A program made the position numbers and the translations under genes. Below are positions 36,425 to 49,700 of a DNA stretch of 64,000 nucleotides, piece by piece. Each line of letters begins with the position of its first letter. The stretch's first letter is position 1. The DNA lies in NCBI GenBank assembly GCA_008508345.1, contig QNGE01000839.1:124001-188000 (forward strand). The letters are read 5' to 3'. A model generated the notes under the pieces. It searched no databases. It saw only the letters and a program-made list of their open reading frames with translations, and was not told the origin of the DNA. This stretch comes from Paragonimus westermani. Its lineage: Eukaryota > Platyhelminthes > Trematoda > Plagiorchiida > Troglotrematidae.

Positions 36425-36720
36425 GAAGTCAAAAGGACAGTTACTGGGTCTGTTTTCTCAAATCTATCGGGTAATCTGTGCATCATTCGCGAGTGAAAGT
36501 GGCTAGGTTTTTCACACGTTATTCCAGTTGTGATTAATATGAAGTCAGTAGGACAGTTGAGAACGCGGTTTTATTATGGAAGCGTTGCCACTATTATGGT
36601 CCTGGCCATGGCAAACACAAGCACCACTGAAGAGCTCTAACAAGGGTGAACCCAGAGTCATCTATTTTTGACAGGTTGATTTGGCTGCCTGTATGAACGA
36701 GACAGCTCTGCTCACTTGTA
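36425..36720 (+). repeat. Decayed HHR-SINE with full leader
   Basis: This relic keeps the leader seen in copies 1 and 2 (GGACAGTTACTG-GTCT, then ATCGGG-AA-CTG), a decayed tRNA-like head, and a ribozyme with CTGAAGA (36627-36633) but GAAC in place of GAAA. It shows that the long leader is ancestral to the family. Confidence 0.55.
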
Positions 36721-36924
36721 CAAGCTGTACAAGTTACGTAGATCAGAGTCGAAACTGCACATCGATAATCCAACGTGGTTCATAAAGTCGACTTGATGTG
36801 ACGTCAGCGTCGAGATAAGCCTTAGCCGTGCAATCAGTGATCAGGGTTAACATGACGACATGACGACGATAGAGCAAAAGGAGAGCACTCACTAGCTAAT
36901 GTGAGTGTTCATCTATAACAGTGT

Positions 36925-37085
36925 GGTCGTGCCTAGTGTCAGATTAAGGACGCAATTTTCCACAAAGTTACCTCTCGAAAGTGTGGTTGGAGTTCTACTC
37001 CCGGCCATTGCAAGCTGTAATAGGACCGGAACTTGATTCGGGTGACTTTATTTTGAAAGGATCTGACTGAATGATTAGTTGTACT
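36925..37085 (+). repeat. Decayed HHR-SINE relic
   Basis: It starts at GTCGTGCCTAGTGT and keeps a B-box-like GGAGTTCTACTCCCGGCC. The ribozyme core is lost (AGCTGTAATAGGACCGGAAC). Confidence 0.5.
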
Positions 37086-37089
37086 GCCA

Positions 37090-40000
37090 CAGATGTTAAG
37101 CCTTCGAGGTAGAGTTATTTTCATTCAAAAAACCAACCGGTGAACAAAGTATGACAAGAAGAACTGAGCGGTTATTCCAAGCTATGTATTGCCAGATTTA
37201 AACAAACCCACGACGAAAGAATTAGACGTAGCGCTGTACAAAGGGGCAGTATCACTTCGTCTTTCCCTTAAAAGCGGTGGTGTGCGAACTATTTCATCGT
37301 TGTTCAATTAGCTCTATCGAGTGAACAAGCCTTCATTTCCTCAGTGAGCATGTTAACCAACCGGTACCTGAATCGCCCATAACCAATATCGTTTATGAAT
37401 ATCGATGTAGATTCACACCATCTTATGTGGACAGAAATGAGCGCCATTTGTGAACTATTGTCAGAAAGTAATCCAAAAAGCAAATCAAGCAAACGTTCGA
37501 CGTCACACCGCGCATCGAAACAAAGAACCTGTTACATCAATTGTGCATCATATTCTAATGACACATTAACGATGCTATCCTGTAACCGCATTTTGCGTTA
37601 TGTACTCGAAGTCACCTAGAAGAACACTGTGGTGTGCTAGACCCGCCGCTATTCGAAATTTTAAACCTGTGTTGTGTGTTCAGAAACAATGGTTTGTAGG
37701 GGTGTCATCATCATGATAGGCAGAATGATTGTGAATTCAGACATCTGGTTTCTTCCGCTCTCATTTCATGTATCGTACGAATATGTTAATAGTCTGTTGG
37801 GTATATTTGTAGAGACGTACCCCAGTATACAAGGACAAATCGTGTAATATCAGCCTGTCGTCTTATTCATCAAATTTTCATGGCTTATTTTATAGACGAG
37901 AAGCAATAATAAACTTAGGAGGTATAATTGGTGTCTGAAACCCAGTTGTCCTGTTGGTTGGTTGGGCCCAGCTTGTAGCTAGTTTGTTCCAACGCGTGCC
38001 ACATTCAAACAACTTGTTCTATTCCGGTGCTACGTTACGATGTCATCCGGGATTAGTCAGTGCGCTGACATGCTAGTTTATTCGAGTTACTGATACTGGC
38101 TGACTGTATCCTTCCGCGAATCAATGGTCAACCTGATATCGGTGAGTTTGTCCAGTACAACCCTTTCGTCGAAGCATAGTCCGCTCCTTGTTTTTGCTAA
38201 CACTTCCTCGTTTGCGCGGAGGTTTCTTTTCCCTAGCAGTGCCCGTCTTTCAAATGTACTTTAGTCCTTTCTAAGTTTTTCCGGTTCCCGCTTCATGCAA
38301 CTGATAACCGCAATTCGTGAACACGGCACTTTCTGTCCGTCATTGTAGGTTCTCCAATAGACTATACTCATAAACGGTCGCTCATCTGTACACCCGGTAA
38401 GCTGTAGGCTGTTCTGTTGCGGTATTGTTTTTCTATTCTGTCGTCGTAACTCACAACGCAATCAGTCTTCGTTCGTGACTAAAGTTTTAGAAATATTGGT
38501 ATCGGTAGATGCGTGCCTGTTCTGCTCTGTAGCATACTCTGAATCGAGCACTAGGAGCATTCGGCTTCTCTGTTGGCACCAAATATTGAACACCTGCGAA
38601 TAACTGTGCAATTTGCAACAGTTCCTATGCCATTTTGATCGTTCCTTCATCTTTGCCATTTTATCGATTCCGGTACGAGCTGCTTGTATGGTGCCGGCGT
38701 CCTCAGTTTTCCACAAATGTTTTAGATTCCGTGACAGTAAACTATGACTCATTAACTAGTAACAAAAAATCTCATAGTTGTCACATCACGCAACCTGAGC
38801 TCAGAGTTTTGTAATGATCGCGCTGGAAGCAGTGGAACTCAAACATTGCAGCGCACCCTATCTGTCGCTGAAATGGTCTGTTGTGAACAAGCTTTTTATT
38901 TTGGTAAACGTAGAGGTGTCTGCAGATATTAGTTTCCAGAGTCCTCGGGGAACGTGACACACCAGCATCGTTTCAGTTGTTTACTTCGATCTGATATTAC
39001 GACATGTAGTACAACTCCGCATATGGTCTCTTACAAAATGTGGAACTTGGACCCAATAGGACAACCCCTTTACCCCTCCCCTGAAACAACTGTTCAGTCC
39101 CGTATGCGCTTAGTGTACACGCTCTAACATCTTTCGTTGAAACGTTTATAGGATTGAAAATTTTTCTGCTTTAACCAGCAAAATAGCTTCCGGCTACATT
39201 GATCGTGATCACTAAAGGAGACTGCTAGTTCTTCAGGCATCTTTTCCTTATCGTGTGACCCCGTTTTCAGTTGCTTCAGACAGTCGTTTTGACGTAGCGT
39301 CACATAACGCTCCCTCTGTGAAGTCTGCGATTAAGGTGGTTTCCATCATAGTACAATCTATGGTCGCAACACTATCAAACTAAAACTCTTCGAGGGAGGA
39401 AACATTTCCACGAGCTCTGCACAGTATGTCAGTTGTGTGAATCTGAATTACCGGCAAACAGGCTAATTCGATGTCATATTTATGCATTCTGAATTGCAAT
39501 TCCACCAACCTTCACAGTGCAACAGATGCCGCTTATCTCTATTGAACCTTATGGTTTTTGGTCGGCGTCAACTATTTAATTCCGAACACAAGTATAAATG
39601 TTGAACCATTCCATGGTAATTGTTGTTGCCAGTATTTCCCTCCCAGTTTGCACAAAGTTCCGCCACGCAACTGAAAGGCCCGTGCCTCAGTAATCCATTG
39701 GTATTCTTGTTTTTAATATAACCTTCTCAGATCAGTTTCATTGTCAACACGTTGATTAACCAAAGGTAGTGTCGGATTGTAACAGTTCGCCATAAGTGCT
39801 TCGGTTGTAGTCTGTCTTGTTTTGCTTAATACGGTTTGTCATTCTTCTCTTTAAGCCCACGCCAACCGTTTATCGGTAAGCGCTCATAGAGAGTTGGTTA
39901 TACCGGTCGAGGTTGGGAGGAATCGACTCAGCCCAGTAACCGTGACAGTAAGTCGTGACATATTCACACCCTCAGGAGGTGACATAATGACGGTAGACTT

Positions 40001-40139
40001 TGTCTTCTCAGGCTCTATTCTCAGTTCCTCTGATGTTTGTAAATATGCGCGAAATGTAGCCTATCTTACTCGGAACGCCACTTTGTCGCGTGACAGGCGA
40101 ACTCCTCAATCAGTACAACGTTTTAGAAGTGCCTCTAGG
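37090..40139. other. Mostly unrecognised; may include Gypsy flank
   Basis: The minus-strand side downstream of the Gypsy RT should hold RNase H and integrase if the element were complete. I could not recognise either. Minus frames 38,261-38,461 and 38,462-38,752 abut but show no motif. Confidence 0.3.
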
Positions 40140-40259
40140 TTTCAATCATGACGTTCTCCATTTTTCTCAGAGATGAACCCGTAATCTGCGACAAACATGA
40201 TTCTTTAATTTGTCAAGCGCTTGGATTAGCGGTTTCAAAAGGTTTTATTGAGCCCTTCA

Positions 40260-40781
40260 GTTTGGGGCGAAAAATCGTGACCAACGGAAGCATCCAAAAC
40301 TGATCCTCATTGCGGTAAGACAACGAAACCGCTAGTCGAATTCTAAATGCCGAAAAGCTGCAAATAAATCTATCTTTCTGAAAAACTGGTGTTGGCTCAG
40401 TTCCAGTAGAATGACATCGGTGGCTGGCAAGCGGTAGCACTCTTTTCGCATCAGCTTATTCACTGGCTCCGGACCCGCGTACTAACGGATATCATCTGAC
40501 TTGTCTAAAGTTACGACAATGTGGTTGAAGCGACCGATCAGTTTTTCCACGGTAATTCCGACTAGTTGCTCTGACTCTGATTTACACTTAGCCCTTTTTG
40601 CCAGCAAAATCCTCTGAACTGGTAATGCCACAGGATTGATATCGCCAACGATAAACAAATTGCTGGCACCAGGCATGTAACCGAGAGTAGGGTCAGAAAC
40701 ACAAGAATATTGTTTATAATTATCAAAATCGTTTAGTGCATGCAGAAATTCGTCGCGGTTAAAGGTGATGAAATCCATCAA
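40260..40781 (-). pseudogene. Gypsy reverse transcriptase N-terminal half, decayed
   Basis: The first frame (40,781-40,482) carries the LPGASN-like, NPVALPVQRILLAKRAKCKSE and VVTL-KS-DIR pattern that precedes the RT palm in Gypsy pol. The next frame continues with YRLPATD, LELSQHQFFRKIDLFAAF and a LEFD, which matches the RT motif around the first catalytic Asp (KIDL). Stops interrupt it, and the YVDD region was not found. Confidence 0.72.
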
Positions 40782-40869
40782 CTAAATGATATCAACAAAA
40801 TCCAGGCAATGAACCAAGATCAACCCGAAAACTCAAGCATGTGAATCTGCTTACTCTTCACATTAGTGA

Positions 40870-40936
40870 TATGCAGACTTGCAAACATTATAACGCCTGT
40901 CGCTGCATCAGTCCGCACCTTCAACTGTAGTTTTAT
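40870..40936 (-). pseudogene. Gypsy aspartic protease trace
   Basis: Between gag and RT one minus frame reads LKVRTDAATGVIM, which resembles the D-T/S-G protease site with substitutions (D-A-A). Assignment rests mainly on position. Confidence 0.4.
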
Positions 40937-41296
40937 GCTTTATTTGCTGGCCCCCTTGATCAAACCTGATGATCTGACATTGAGCACTGCGCAACAGTCT
41001 GGCTGGCGTCTCTTTTCGCTCTCGTCTTTAATCAGTTCATCACTCCAGCACCACCTACGTCGACCAGATTGACCGTAGGTGATTTGTATTGTCTGGCGAA
41101 ATGATTCTTTTACCAGAATTTCATGCACGTTCTTCCATAGACAGAACACGTTTCGTCCTGAAGTGGACATCTGCTTCCGCAGATATGACGCGAGACCAAC
41201 ACAGGTCGTCTTTTTCTCCGTCAAAAACGTTCAGCATCAGAATTCAGCCAGTAGTTAAAGGTCTCGTTCTTGCTACGTTGGCTGTTTCCTCAGTCA

Positions 41297-41570
41297 CTAT
41301 TCTTTCGTTTTGTAAGCGAGCACGTTCAGTCCGTTCCTCTCCCCTCCGTCCGCAAAGAGCAGACTCCCAAGAGTTCGTCTTCTTCCGTCTCCAACTGTAT
41401 GTCGAAGCATAGTTGACTGGTGTTTTTCAGTAGCCTCCGACAAATTGACGAACAAGCAAACACCTTCGTACTTTTCCATCCATATAAACCAGCTGTTTTT
41501 CAGTCTGATTGTGGTGTCCACATCCGGTGGTGAGTTCGTCATGGGGTTCAATTTGCAATCTGTGGTGTCT
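41297..41570 (-). pseudogene. Gypsy gag remnant
   Basis: The minus frame contains WFIWMEKYEG, about 15 residues, TMLRHTVGDGRR and a downstream ER-N-LN pattern. This is the W-x-x-F/W, K-YE, L-L-H-x-GD arrangement of Gypsy gag capsid regions. The Met of PMTNSPP within the frame is a plausible original start. Confidence 0.6.
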
Positions 41571-41819
41571 TTTCCTCTCGCCGCTTTACAAATTGCTAAT
41601 TTCCGACTTAAAATCAAAAACAGAACTTGTAGCGCGAAACAAGTCGCACTTCCATTGAGTTTCCATGTGTCATTTTATTTTAGAGAAACGTCAATGAAAT
41701 GAAGAAGTGCAAACGGTACCCAAACCTTCACTGTCCTAATGGTTAGCTCGGTTCAGTCCATAATCGATCTCAACTGGGTTGTGAGTCATAGCCTGTGGTC
41801 TATTGATTGAGTTTAAGAG

Positions 41820-42045
41820 GGCATTTGCTGTGCCGCTTTTGTCATAGTCATCGGGTAATGTAAGCAGTACTGACTGCACTGCTTGCATAAGATAATTTGA
41901 TCAGATTTGATATGAGGCCAATAGTGCAATAGTAAACACGTTCACCTTAGGAAATCGTGACGGGACTTCCAGTCCCAGCCATAGCGTGATGTATACCGCT
42001 GATGAGCCTTTGTGAGGGTGAAGCTCGAACATGCCATTTTTCAAG
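41820..42045 (+). repeat. Decayed HHR-SINE relic
   Basis: It holds leader-like CATCGGGTAATG, head GAGGCCAATAGTGCAATAGT, B-box-like ACTTCCAGTCCC, and a ribozyme core CTGATGA near 42,000 followed by GAAG where GAAA is needed. Confidence 0.5.
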
Positions 42046-45000
42046 GTATCAACTGAAAACCCCTTGAAAGTGTTAAAGCGGCGTCCACCTCTGTAAAACT
42101 TTTAAATAAAATATTTATTAATCACCAGTAGCGATAATGTGGCTCATCCCAATAATGATGTCTGTGATTTATATTTGGAGGCTTGTTCTCTTCATGGTGT
42201 CGTACATTGCAGCTAACATGACACTTACTGTGTGTCTCTCTTGCAGTCGGTCGGATAATCTCAGCACCTCTCACAAGCAAACACGTCTGAATGGTCGCAC
42301 ACAATAGATCGCTTTAACCCAAGGAACGGTCAGTGGGGCAGTGGTCATTACATTGCACCTATGAAGATGTGGACAGTGTTTCAGTCACGAACGTAGAAAT
42401 GATGTGCTTTACAGAAAGGCATCAAAATTACCGAGACTGGAGTGTATTGATGGTTCTTATGGATGCGGACTGACTTGCCCATGATAGTGCGACGGATGGG
42501 ATTAGTTGTGTGACGTGGGACTCATAGGTCAATAGTCCACTTTCTCATCTCAAACGTTTGTTTCTACACTCCATTTGGCGCACTTTCAATTCTTTCCGCA
42601 CCACAACTTTTTATTTGGTGGATGTTTTATTTGAATAAATTCCCATTACGAAAATCACTCGTTACTTTCATGCTATCTGCAAAATTAAACTAGCTCATAT
42701 GCTTGGTAGCAGAATTTTCCCAGAGTTCACAATCTTTTAGTCAGCCCGTCATCCGGAAAATAATGCAACATCATTGGTTTTGTTTATGAAATATTCTAAC
42801 GCCTTCTGGCGTAGTGATTCATCATTTTCAACATTCCCTTTTTGTTAACTCCCACTTTTCACCATGCACATTAAACTGCCATATAATGCTACAACCAAGA
42901 CCTCAGGAACCGTGATCCGTGTCAGGATTGGGGCGAAAAATATTGCATCGCTTTCCTTTAGAACAGGTCAATGGAGAATTTCGTCTAACTACAAAAGTAG
43001 GGATGATCAAACACGGGAGCAGTTTTCAACCGCTTTTTGGCAAGCTCACGAGCGCTTTCAGAACGTACAGAGTTTTGGTCGTTTTTCTGCATTAATTTTT
43101 GGTGGACGCCGGTTAGAAAAATACCGAATAGACATATTTTGCTGCAGTTGTATACTACTCAGAAAATCGTGGGTAGTATGTTGTTCAGTTATAATAAGGG
43201 AATATGTGTGGTTGGTATCGCTAATGGCGAGTAGCTTACAGGGATACAAAACTGGAATAGTAGACTCATCGAATTCTGACGTGCTGTATGATGGCCGAAT
43301 CAGCTACTGTAGATAGGTGTACATTTCTAAGCCTCGTGATGTAGTTGCACACTACATCTGGTTAATCTGAGCTCGAGTGTCAGCACTCTTCTGGACACAA
43401 AATAATCACTGCAACTAAATTATCATTCGCACACGCTGTCACGGTATGTGTCCAGATAGAATTTAACAAAATAGCTGATGGAGAGGAGTTCGCCTATATG
43501 TTTACAGATTTGAAGTTAACGGAAAGTGAATGATTCATAAGTTGCTTCATCATCGGAATACTTCGGCCGTTGCTACGATGATTAAACGGTGCACATTTCA
43601 GGCGTGTTGAAAGATCGATTCTTTCGTCCCACCCAGTCTAATTATAAGACATACAACCTGAACGTACCCGCTAAAATCTGTGTTGTATTTAACAGCTCAT
43701 CTGTGGCTGATCTGTGGTGTATATTTCAAAGTGGATGAGATCAGTAAATGTTGTTTCTCTAAATTGATCAGAAACGGTCACAGTTAGAATGTTACTGATG
43801 ATATCATGGATAAGTAATGACATACAAATCATGAGGAACTTATCTGAAATCTTACAGCTGGTGTCTTCATATGAAGGTGTCCAAAATTAATCGACCAACA
43901 GGCACTATTCAATATACCAATGAACAGCAAAAACCGAACTCATAAATGCCCAAATTAAATGTGCAGGACGAATTACTACGAACAAGCAGTGATAAAAGAT
44001 AGAATAATCATGACTGGGACCGCCTAGCAAAGCGATTAATGATGCAATCAGAAATTTTCAGTGCTGAGCAGTGGACAGTGGTCGCCTCTGCCGTGAAATG
44101 CAGTACTTTCCTGAAGACTTCAAAATACAGTGGAAGTACTCTAAAATTGAATGAAAACGCCAGTTGTCCAAAAATTCCGACGTTACCGTTATTCGGAGGC
44201 ATTGCGCAATGTTAGACAATGTTCTCAGACAACTTTCGTCTTTCTTGTTCGACATAGCTAAAATCTCAATCACGGATGAAGAGCAAATTTTGCGCTGGTT
44301 CATACTAAGTGTGTAGTTTACACATGCGGAGCTAAACTTTAGGGAGGTGAGTTTTTAAACAGACCTGCATATTGGTATTGATATGTTCGCCGTGCTTAAC
44401 ACGTATTTTACGCGTATTTTGAAGATTCTGGACTCAAAATTTCTAGTTCTTCATCCCGTTTCAGTGTGATCATTAGCTGAACGTTATGTTCAATAATAAC
44501 AAACATTAATGATCTGCTCAGTTTTCTCGTGTATCAGTTTACGACCGCGTGTAACTGAGTGTTTCCATGTATCACTCTTCAGAACAGCTTCAACTCTCAG
44601 TTGGTTCTACTCGAGTCGCAATCGGTTTTTGTTCGGTACGCCATGCCATTTAAAAGATGCTTTTTGCAACAAACATGTAAGATATATTTTGTGCTTTCAC
44701 CTGTGCTGTTGGACTTACAATGCATGGATTCTCCCAATCCCTATCCCTAATATTAATTTGGTAAAACCTCGTTAAAAACCGTCCTGTCCGCAACCGTTAG
44801 CTCTGGAGGCAATTTCACAGCTAAGGTACAATAGTGAACGTTAACTAAGATAATGATCATCCGTGTTGTGCGAAATTGACTGTCACCAGAGGTAAAGTAA
44901 ATTCCAAACGATATTCACAACAGATATGTAAACCTAGGAAGTACAAGACTGTTAATCCAATCTGCAAGAAAATCAGAATGAAACCGATCACAGTTTTCTT

Positions 45001-45226
45001 CAAATTGGGCGTGGGCACTTTTTCACTCAGCTTAACCTTTTAATCGTATCATCGTGGTCACTGAATCTGCCGTGCAGTTGTGACAGAAAATTTGAGGTAA
45101 CTATGTGCATTGAAGTAAAATCTCTATAGAATATTTTTTTCTACGAAACCTATAGGAGTGATACCAGTACATTGATGAACCATTTGCAAGTTACATTTAA
45201 TCTCCACAGAAATTAATTCATCCTGG
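42046..45226. other. No recognisable feature
   Basis: The 150-codon plus frame at 42,864-43,316 has no motif and is near the length expected by chance in 64 kb of this composition. No repeat was recognised. Confidence 0.4.
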
Positions 45227-45508
45227 AATAAACGAGTGATAATTCGGTCGTGCCTAATGTGAGGTCAATGGCGCAGTGGTTAACACGGTTGCCTCATGAT
45301 TGGAATGTCCGGAGTTCAAATCCCGGCTGTGCCAGCAAAGATATGCACTACTGACGAGCTCTAATGAGAGCGAAACTCGAGTCTAGTGCTTCTTTCCGAA
45401 AGGGGCCGGCTGAAGAGTCTATCTGAATGCGGAGGCTGCCATCAAATGTGTGATGATCAACTTGGAAACAAACCAAATCCCTGACTACTCATCAGTAATA
45501 AACGAGTG
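45227..45508 (+). mobile_element. HHR-SINE copy 3 with perfect 12-bp target-site duplication
   Basis: The 12-base repeat AATAAACGAGTG (45227-45238 and 45497-45508) brackets a 258-bp SINE. This copy starts at ATAATTCGGTCGTG, so it lacks the long leader of copies 1 and 2. A box 45269-45281, B box 45311-45323, ribozyme 45345-45389, tail ending in ACTCATCAG at 45,495. The perfect duplication suggests a fairly recent insertion. Confidence 0.9.
45331..45412 (+). ncRNA. Type I hammerhead ribozyme, intact core (SINE copy 3)
   Basis: Stem I GCACTA (45345-45350) pairs with TAGTGC (45384-45389). The core is CTGACGA (45351-45357); the C is at position 7, which tolerates any base in the CUGANGA consensus. 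Stem II GCTCT/AGAGC has an AATG loop (45358-45371). GAAA follows at 45372-45375, then the minimal stem III and GTC. Predicted cleavage is between 45383 and 45384. The distal part of stem I is weaker than in copy 1 because the 3' strand has changed to GCCGGC. Confidence 0.82.
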
Positions 45509-46544
45509 CCTCGTGGAATTATGGAGCTAACAGGTCAGCCGGTCCTCATGCCCGTGAATCTTTGCCATCATAATTAATCTGTCTACTGGTAATCTTCTTT
45601 GTGAGCTAAGCAGCTCTGTGAAGTCTAGACCAACGGAGACCATCAAGATTTGGTTCATTTTCTGAGTACTGCATAAACTAACATGAAAACCCATCTGAAC
45701 CAAACATTTCGTTTTACGTGGTGACCATCTTTCAGCAATCAGGTACAAACTGGCGTACGGCTGAGGAAATTGTAAACCTCAGCGGTTGAAATACGCTTGC
45801 AGTGGCATGTGGTTTGTAGCTTAGATGATACTGGTGAACTTGTTCTGATTTTTAATTTACACTCCACCAACACATATTCACCCCCTTTTGCAGGATTCCG
45901 GCCACTGTTTTAATCCACCAACACGCCAGGCAAGATGTGCGTTTTGACTAAATTGGTACTTCGTAGGCTTCACCAAGCCCGCTTCACTCGCATCTGTTTT
46001 TCAAATTCAATTTCTATTAAAGATTTCCGTAGTTCGTACAAAAGAAATGAAGTAACGTGAGGTTGGTAGTTGTCACAATCACAATAGCATAGAACCAGCC
46101 GATGAAGGTAATCAAGAGTCGCGTTTATTCGACATTTCTATCCATCCAAACTACAGACCGGCTGGAAATACTAAGAGATAAACCAATCTGGAATAATCCG
46201 GGCTTCTGCTCCAGTGGCAGAAACCACATACCGCTCGGCCATATGCAATCCGTCGTCTCAGTTAGGAAGCCTGTTTGGACACAGAAATTCCGACAGAAAC
46301 CTCATCACACTGTCATTTGGAGTATAACAATAACGTTATACACCGATAAGAAGTTCGAAGGTGAACTCGCCGGCACACCCGTTCAGTAATGTGATTATAT
46401 TATCGCCATGTAGTATGGTAATTTTTTAATCCAAAGGATGCCTGCGGGTGGAAAATATTTCGTCCAACCCGCCACAGAATCCTACATGTGGCAAGGCATT
46501 TTTGGGCTTTGTTTACAAAGTATTGTAAGTACAGGGTAACAAGG
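45509..46544. other. No recognisable feature
   Basis: Short frames at 45,527-45,748 and 46,102-46,389 lack motifs. Confidence 0.45.
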
Positions 46545-46785
46545 TCACCGACGATATTTACGCATGAGTGGGTGCACCTGTTTTGGCTGTGTATGCAATA
46601 ACCGTAGAAGCCAGTGAAGTTTCTACGTTTACAGGGAAAAATCGGTGGCTACAGTGCAATTGATGAAAATGCAACTGACGAGCTCCAACGATGGCGTTAC
46701 TTGAATTCGGTGCCTTGTGAAGAGGGGCCGACTGAAAGATAAAAGAGAGTGTGGAAGCTGCAGACAATTATACGTGTTAAGAAAC
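46545..46785 (+). repeat. Decayed HHR-SINE relic
   Basis: The TGCAACTGACGAGCTCCAAC stretch at about 46,671-46,690 followed by GAGGGGCCGACTGAAAG corresponds to the ribozyme and post-ribozyme region. Stem II and GAAA are lost. Confidence 0.45.
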
Positions 46786-49700
46786 TCATATCAACCGAAA
46801 TCCAGTGCTAATTAGCGACAATCTTAGAATTATTAAAACTAGACAAGAAATCTGAGAGTTTACAAATGACAGATCTACGCTATGATGACCTTCCGTTGGT
46901 TTCTTCAATAGTTAATCAGACTAGCAGTGTGTCCGATAGCAACTGAGTGACAGTGAATAAACTAATAATTGATCAACACAACTCAGCAAATTTACTTCCA
47001 CCCCTATCTAAAGACCAAAATCTTTCCCAAAATAAATTCAGTGAAATGCAATCCGTTTCTTAAATTTCAACATAGTACGCCTTTCCAAGACACTTTGTAC
47101 GTTTCATGTTTCGTCAGTTACAAATTTCGTGGCCATCTGACAGCAAAATGTAGCAGCACTTTTTCTAGGTAATATCTAGAGAGTGCGTTTCGGTGCTGGA
47201 TCTATTTTCGTGAAGAAAATGTCCTGTAACCTCCAGTTTCCTGTTAATAATTCAGGTACTGAGTCACCAGAAACGAACAGCTTACACGTCTGGCAAGAGG
47301 GTGTGTTATTATTGACAGTGTGAACTTTAACGCCATCAACTTAAAGCTGTCATATCGAGATTTATTGGAAAGAGTTGTTGAGTTTTGATCGCGTCACTGC
47401 CATGAACTGTGCTCCCATGAAGATGGAGTTCCCCAGAATTCTACACGTTATGTTACGATTTACGGATAGTTTACTTCACACGAAGTCGATTGGGGGACGA
47501 TGACTCTGGTGCTGATCTTCGTGGTTCCCTGAGTTGAATCTGCTGGCTTTCGTTTGTGGGATGGACCTTCAATAGGATTTAGAACAAAATTATCCTGTTA
47601 CTTTGGAGTATATGAAACGGAGGATGATGCACCATTCTCAGCCATTTCCCTGAAGACTTTTTCAGGTATACGTTTATGAAAATATACGTCACGTTCTGTT
47701 AAATAGACGATCTGATAAAAATTTAGTTCAAAATTTTTATCCAGCAGCATAACGAAAGTGTATTTTGATAGTACTGAGGCTTAGTTAAAATTAGACAGAC
47801 GATTCAAAACCGCATATCCTCGCGGAATTTTTGACCCGGTGGTTTTATGTGAAAAATCCGCCCTGGTTGAAAATCCTGACTGACAACCCTCAACAGTCAG
47901 TTCACCGATGAACACCAGTGCACCGTTATTTCAACTGGACCCCAACTACTCATTTACTCACAATATTCTACTTAGAAGCTGGCTTTACAACCGTAAGTTG
48001 CACTTAGCTTGTTCGTTAATAACGAAAGGCAACTGTATACAAATGGGCACAGTTGTACCAAACTACTTTCAACCCCAATAAGTTGCCTTTCACTGACTTC
48101 CTGATCGACGGAGACTGTACACGCTGACCATATCCTTAACTTCCACGAATAGCGCCAACCTTCTCCTATAGTTACCTAGCGGGGTGACCAATCTACAACA
48201 ATGCAACGCAGTTCAGAATTACAAGGATGACAAACCTTCCTATGCTTATCAGGATAAGGAATTCGTTGGGACTGCAGACAGCCGAAAAGTGGCCAACTGT
48301 AAGGCAACGGCTCACATGGTGCTTTTTACGAAGAGTGTTACTTGGTGTGGTATTATACCAGAAACCAAAGACAGTTATTTCTTAGTTAAGAGTACTCATC
48401 AGTATTTTTTGTCTCAAAGCTTGTTGGGGAGGAACACTTGTGGGGATTAGGATTTTACAAGGAAATATATCAGGCACATATAACCAGCAGTTGATCGATG
48501 CATAAAGAGCCATTCTTACCAGTGAACACCTAATATAAGTTACACTCTTGCGGAATGCGAGGACATAAACGTCAAATTAATCGAGCATATCTGCTCTAAA
48601 CTTTTGGATAGTTTTGGAGAGTGCTGTCAAGGGTAGACATGTGATACTATGTTAGAACACCTACTTGAGAGTCCATAACGATGTCGCCGTCGGTTGTGTA
48701 AATGTATGGAATTTACGACCTTGAATGAATCAGATTACAATGAAAAACATGTCGTTGCTAACAATTTCTGTACAATCTCCCCATCGGCAAACTAAGTCTG
48801 TATTATTTGTGATTCAGCTACCTAACAAAAATACTGGAATGAGTCAATTTGATGTTAACAGGCTCTTATGATTCTGTAGTCTACCGGAATAACCAAGTTA
48901 TCATTTGATTATGTAGCATCAAGCATCGGAAAGAATGTAACGTCTGCCAGTAAGAATCGGGGACAGATCGAAAATAACCCGGGATTCCTGTGTTTTCGAA
49001 TGAGTATGCTCTCTGTTAATACGGTATCGTTTGTACCATACACAAAGAAGATTCCTTAAGCGAAACGATCTTGACTTACTGGTGAATCAGAAGCATGTTT
49101 TAAGTAAACTTGTTTTGTACAAGATCACAGATGTTGATGGCTTTTAATTACAATCACCTGCATATCCACGGAGCAAAGCTACAAAAGCTCCTTATTTGTC
49201 CCATCTGACTTCAATCGGTTTTAAACTCCGAAGGCATGGCAACAGATTCTCGAAGTCGCATACCTCTAACACGTATTCATTAAGGTCAGGTAACCAGACC
49301 AGCAACACAATCCGTAGTTGACAGTAGGACTGTCGGTAAGTGCGTAGGTATGCAGAAAGGACTGTTCCCGTACCACTCGCCATATTCTCTCACGTACACT
49401 AACATACACCTTAAGTCACCTAAATACTTCTGGCACTACAAGTACATCCAGTCGGTCTGTACATGACCGATTCAACCTTGTCGTATGTAATGTCAACGAT
49501 CGATGCACGTGCGTGTGTTATGGCCAACTCAATATGTGCAATAGATGAACATTCCTTTGTTATACAATGAAGCATTTTCACCATAAACTTGAAAACGGGA
49601 AGATTCTGAAAGCAACAGCTGATAGAACAGTGAACTCAAGCAACAATACAGAAAGTAGCTTCACATAAAGGATTATGATCATGAGTCTGAGCTAACTGGT

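Larger units (their letters stand above)
40140..41620 (-). mobile_element. Ty3/Gypsy retrotransposon fossil (gag-protease-RT)
   Basis: On the minus strand, gag, protease and reverse transcriptase remnants occur in the standard Gypsy order, each in a different or broken frame. No LTR, RNase H or integrase was recognised, so the borders are open. Confidence 0.72.

Noticed and set aside
42864..43316. 150-codon ORF as a gene
   Set aside because: No motif, no signal peptide and no homologous neighbour. A frame of this length is expected by chance in 64 kb of this composition.
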